DNA of 52,834 bases from Frankia sp. RB7 (lineage in GTDB: Bacteria; Pseudomonadota; Alphaproteobacteria; Rhizobiales; Xanthobacteraceae). Shown here in pieces: positions 50,741 to 52,834 of the stretch; the first letter of the stretch is position 1, and every line of letters starts with the position of its first letter. The notes beneath the pieces are model-generated. The model was not told the origin of the DNA. It searched no databases and worked only from the letters and a program-made list of their open reading frames with translations. A program made the position numbers and the translations under genes. Where the stretch lies: the NCBI GenBank assembly GCA_030403585.1, contig JAUEPE010000046.1:1-52834 (forward strand), read 5' to 3'.

Positions 50741-51880
50741 TCAGCGCACCGTCGCGAAGAATTTTCTGACATCGCGCACGAACAGCTCGGGCTGCTCGAA
50801 TGCGGCGAAGTGCCCACCTCTCTCCATCTCGCTCCAATGCGTAATGTTGTGGAAGTTCGGCTCCATCCAGCGCCGCACTGGCGTGATGATCTCCTTGGGA
50901 AATGCGGCCACACCGGTCGGGACTGTCACTTTGGGCGTCGTGCGGCGCTTGCCAAAGCTTTCCCAATAGAGCCGCGCGGATGACGTCGCCGTCTCGGTCG
51001 TCCAGTAGAGCATGACGTTGTCGAGCAGCTCGTCCTTGTCAAAGATGTTTTCGGGGTGTCCGTTGCAATCGGTCCAGGCCCAGAACTTTTCCAGGATCCA
51101 GGCGGCCTGCCCGCTCGGCGAGTCCGTCAGGCCATAGCCGAGCGTCTGCGGCCGGGTCGATTGCTGCTTGGAATATCCGGAGTCGAGATCGACGTAGTGC
51201 TTGAGCCCCGCAAGCGCACGCTTCTCTTCCGCCGTCGGCTCGCCCTCGACCTTCGGCGCTGCGTTGAAGGCGAGCGTGATGTGGATGCCGGCGCAATGTT
51301 CGGCATCCTGCCCACCGAGCGAGGTCGTGACCGCCGAGCCCCAGTCGCCGCCTTGCGCGCCGTAGCGCGCATAGCCGAGCCGGTCCATCAGCTTCGCCCA
51401 GGTCGCAGCGATGCGATCGACACCCCAGCCGGTGGTCGTGGGTTTTGCAGAGAAGCCGAAGCCCGGCAGCGAGGGGCAGACCACATGAAAGGCATCCGCC
51501 GGATTTCCGCCATGCGCGACCGGATCGACCAGCGGCGCGATCACCTTCTGGAATTCGACGATCGAGCCGGGCCAGCCATGGGTGATGATCAGGGGCAGCG
51601 CATTCGCTTCGTTCGAGCGCACATGCAGGAAGTGGATGTCGAGCCCGTCGATCTCTGTGGTGAACTGATCGAAGCGATTGAGTTTTGCTTCACGCGCGCG
51701 CCAGTCGTAGCTATCAGCCCAATAGGCGCAGATTTCCCGGATCCATTTCAGCGGCGCGCCCTGGCTCCAGTCATCGACCAGCTCCGCCTCAGGCCAGCGG
51801 GTGCGGGCGAGGCGTGATTTGAGGTCGGTGAGGATGTCGTCGCTGATGGCGATGCGAAACGGTTTGATCGCGGCGGTCAT
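50741..51880 (-). CDS. Epoxide hydrolase (alpha/beta hydrolase with EHN cap)
   Basis: 379 residues. The N-terminal EHN segment (IAISDDILTDLKSRLARTRW) and the oxyanion motif HGWPG (101–105) lead to the nucleophile D179 in GGDWGS, the mark of epoxide hydrolases rather than esterases. The C-terminal histidine is probably in MERGGHFAAFEQPE. The enzyme opens epoxides to vicinal diols. It is the first gene of a two-gene unit with the acyl-CoA synthetase. Confidence 0.92.
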   Translation of the reverse strand: MTAAIKPFRIAISDDILTDLKSRLARTRWPEAELVDDWSQGAPLKWIREICAYWADSYDWRAREAKLNRFDQFTTEIDGLDIHFLHVRSNEANALPLIITHGWPGSIVEFQKVIAPLVDPVAHGGNPADAFHVVCPSLPGFGFSAKPTTTGWGVDRIAATWAKLMDRLGYARYGAQGGDWGSAVTTSLGGQDAEHCAGIHITLAFNAAPKVEGEPTAEEKRALAGLKHYVDLDSGYSKQQSTRPQTLGYGLTDSPSGQAAWILEKFWAWTDCNGHPENIFDKDELLDNVMLYWTTETATSSARLYWESFGKRRTTPKVTVPTGVAAFPKEIITPVRRWMEPNFHNITHWSEMERGGHFAAFEQPELFVRDVRKFFATVR

Positions 51881-51971
51881 CGGTTAGCTCCCGATTGTTT
51901 CTATCGGGAGAGTAGACCGGATTGGTGCGGCGACAAAGGTGTCACCCTCCCCTCCAGCGGAGGGTAAGCAG

Positions 51972-52427
51972 CTAGCCCGTCAGCGCCGCCTTCACCAGGC
52001 CGCTGGCCTTGCCAAAATCCATTTGCCCGGCGTACTTCGCCCGCAACGCCGCGATCACCTTGCCCATGTCCTTCATGCCGGCGGCACCGGTTTCAGTGAT
52101 GGCGTCCGCAATCGCCTTCTTCACCTCGTCGTCCGACATCTGCTTCGGCAGATACGCCGAGATCACCGCGATCTCTTCGCGCTCCTGCGCGGCGAGCTCG
52201 GCGCGGCCACCCTTGTCGTAGAGCTCGACTGATTCCTGGCGCTGCTTGATCATCTTCTGAAAGACGCCGAGCAAATCGGCATCCGACAGCGGTGGCTTGC
52301 CGTTGCCGCGCGCCTCGATATCGGCGTTTTTGATAGTCGAGTTGACCATGCGCAGCGTGGACAGCTTGCGCTCGTTCTTGGCCTTCATGGCCTCCTTGAC
52401 CGCATTGTTGATGTCGTCGCGCAGCAT
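51972..52427 (-). CDS. GatB/YqeY domain-containing protein
   Basis: 151 residues from ATG 52427, starting MLRDDINNAVKEAMKAKNER and showing TLRMVNSTIKNADIEARGNG, KMIKQRQESVELYDKGGRAE and YLPKQMSDDEVKKAIADAI. This is the YqeY family, related to the tail domain of GatB and thought to touch tRNA or amidotransferases. No open start was needed beyond 52427, though the frame stays open upstream. It is divergent from carA, as often seen in alphaproteobacteria. Confidence 0.93.
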   Translation of the reverse strand: MLRDDINNAVKEAMKAKNERKLSTLRMVNSTIKNADIEARGNGKPPLSDADLLGVFQKMIKQRQESVELYDKGGRAELAAQEREEIAVISAYLPKQMSDDEVKKAIADAITETGAAGMKDMGKVIAALRAKYAGQMDFGKASGLVKAALTG

Positions 52428-52651
52428 GATCGTGATCCTCTCAATCCGTTGCGTCTGATCTAAGCCGTTTGCTGGAAAGAGGCCATACCGGGCTCGTGGT
52501 TCATTATTTCCGATCCGGCTGCCGAAACTGCGCAAAAATTACCATTTCCAGCTTAAGTGCCTGTGGGGACCTGTCAAATATGCAAAAACGCATGTGAATC
52601 CGCCGTTTCCCGCTTTGACGGCGGCGGCGGCCGGGACTATGAACCGGGCTC

Positions 52652-52834
52652 ATGACACAACATGACAACGATACCGCCTGGCCGGACCATAAACCGACCG
52701 CGCTCCTCGTGCTCGCCGATGGCACGGTGCTCGAAGGCTTCGGTCTCGGCGCCGAAGGCCACGCCGTCGGTGAGGTCTGCTTCAACACCGCGATGACCGG
52801 CTATGAAGAGATCCTAACCGATCCCTCCTATGCC
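52652..52834 (+). CDS. carA: Carbamoyl-phosphate synthase small subunit (start only)
   Basis: The first 61 codons of carA: the front ALLVLADGTVLEGFGLGAEG and EVCFNTAMTGYEEILTDPSY are the N-terminal signature of the small (glutaminase) subunit. It releases ammonia from glutamine for carbamoyl phosphate, used in arginine and pyrimidine synthesis. The gene runs off the window. The upstream region is shared with the divergent YqeY gene. Confidence 0.95.
   Translation, partial: MTQHDNDTAWPDHKPTALLVLADGTVLEGFGLGAEGHAVGEVCFNTAMTGYEEILTDPSYA

Overview
The window looks like a stretch of a Bradyrhizobium-type alphaproteobacterial chromosome. The grounds are high GC with strong third-position G/C bias, a dnaG–rpoD pair of rhizobial type (a primase lacking zinc ligands, a large sigma-70 with an acidic non-conserved region), an rpoH of alphaproteobacterial type, and dispersed palindromic repeats that I recognise from Bradyrhizobium genomes. 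The genus is inferred from recognition only; no search was run. The window opens inside a luciferase-like monooxygenase gene and closes inside carA.

Layout. (1) 1–7.1 kb is a catabolic block: flavin monooxygenase plus flavin reductase, an AcoR-like sigma-54 activator, a single-chain biotin-dependent acyl-CoA carboxylase, and an Asp/Glu-racemase-fold protein that lacks both usual cysteines. (2) 7.1–14.5 kb holds a Cache chemoreceptor, two small cysteine-containing relatives in tandem, a TetR/tautomerase divergent pair with two operator-like palindromes, a GFA protein cut by an in-frame TAG, and a D-aminoacylase/COG0523 GTPase pair. (3) 14.5–19.8 kb is accessory: a dispersed repeat has replaced the front of a HigB-type toxin gene and left an antitoxin behind. 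Two little-known genes follow, then a two-gene unit coding for a NERD-nuclease/SF1-helicase fusion and a 2H phosphoesterase. The block ends at a tRNA-Glu(CTC) gene. (4) 19.8–29.5 kb is mostly housekeeping and envelope: rluD, rpoH, amidase, diguanylate cyclase, a 22-residue Lys/Ala peptide, LysE exporter, response regulator, SDR, lytic transglycosylase and an OmpA-like protein. (5) 29.5–32.7 kb is a low-GC accessory block built around a stand-alone reverse transcriptase. About 60 bp upstream of it lies the second of two 99-bp direct repeats. This is the best candidate here for an undescribed system. (6) 32.7–37.3 kb holds rpoD and dnaG. (7) 37.4–52.8 kb holds brnTA, a chlorite-dismutase-family protein, a frameshifted transglutaminase gene, an N-formylglutamate amidohydrolase, a second LysE exporter, an LVIVD-repeat secreted protein, an ArsR–SRPBCC–SRPBCC operon, a hybrid histidine kinase, an acyl-CoA synthetase/epoxide hydrolase operon, a GatB/YqeY protein and the start of carA.

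How the genes work together. The clearest functional units are the monooxygenase/flavin reductase pair, the TetR/tautomerase pair, the D-aminoacylase with its possible metal chaperone, brnTA, the ArsR–SRPBCC operon, and the acyl-CoA synthetase with epoxide hydrolase. Several genes are visibly damaged: the HigB toxin, the GFA protein, the transglutaminase, and fragments near 19.5 and 29.7 kb. All family calls rest on motif recognition by eye.
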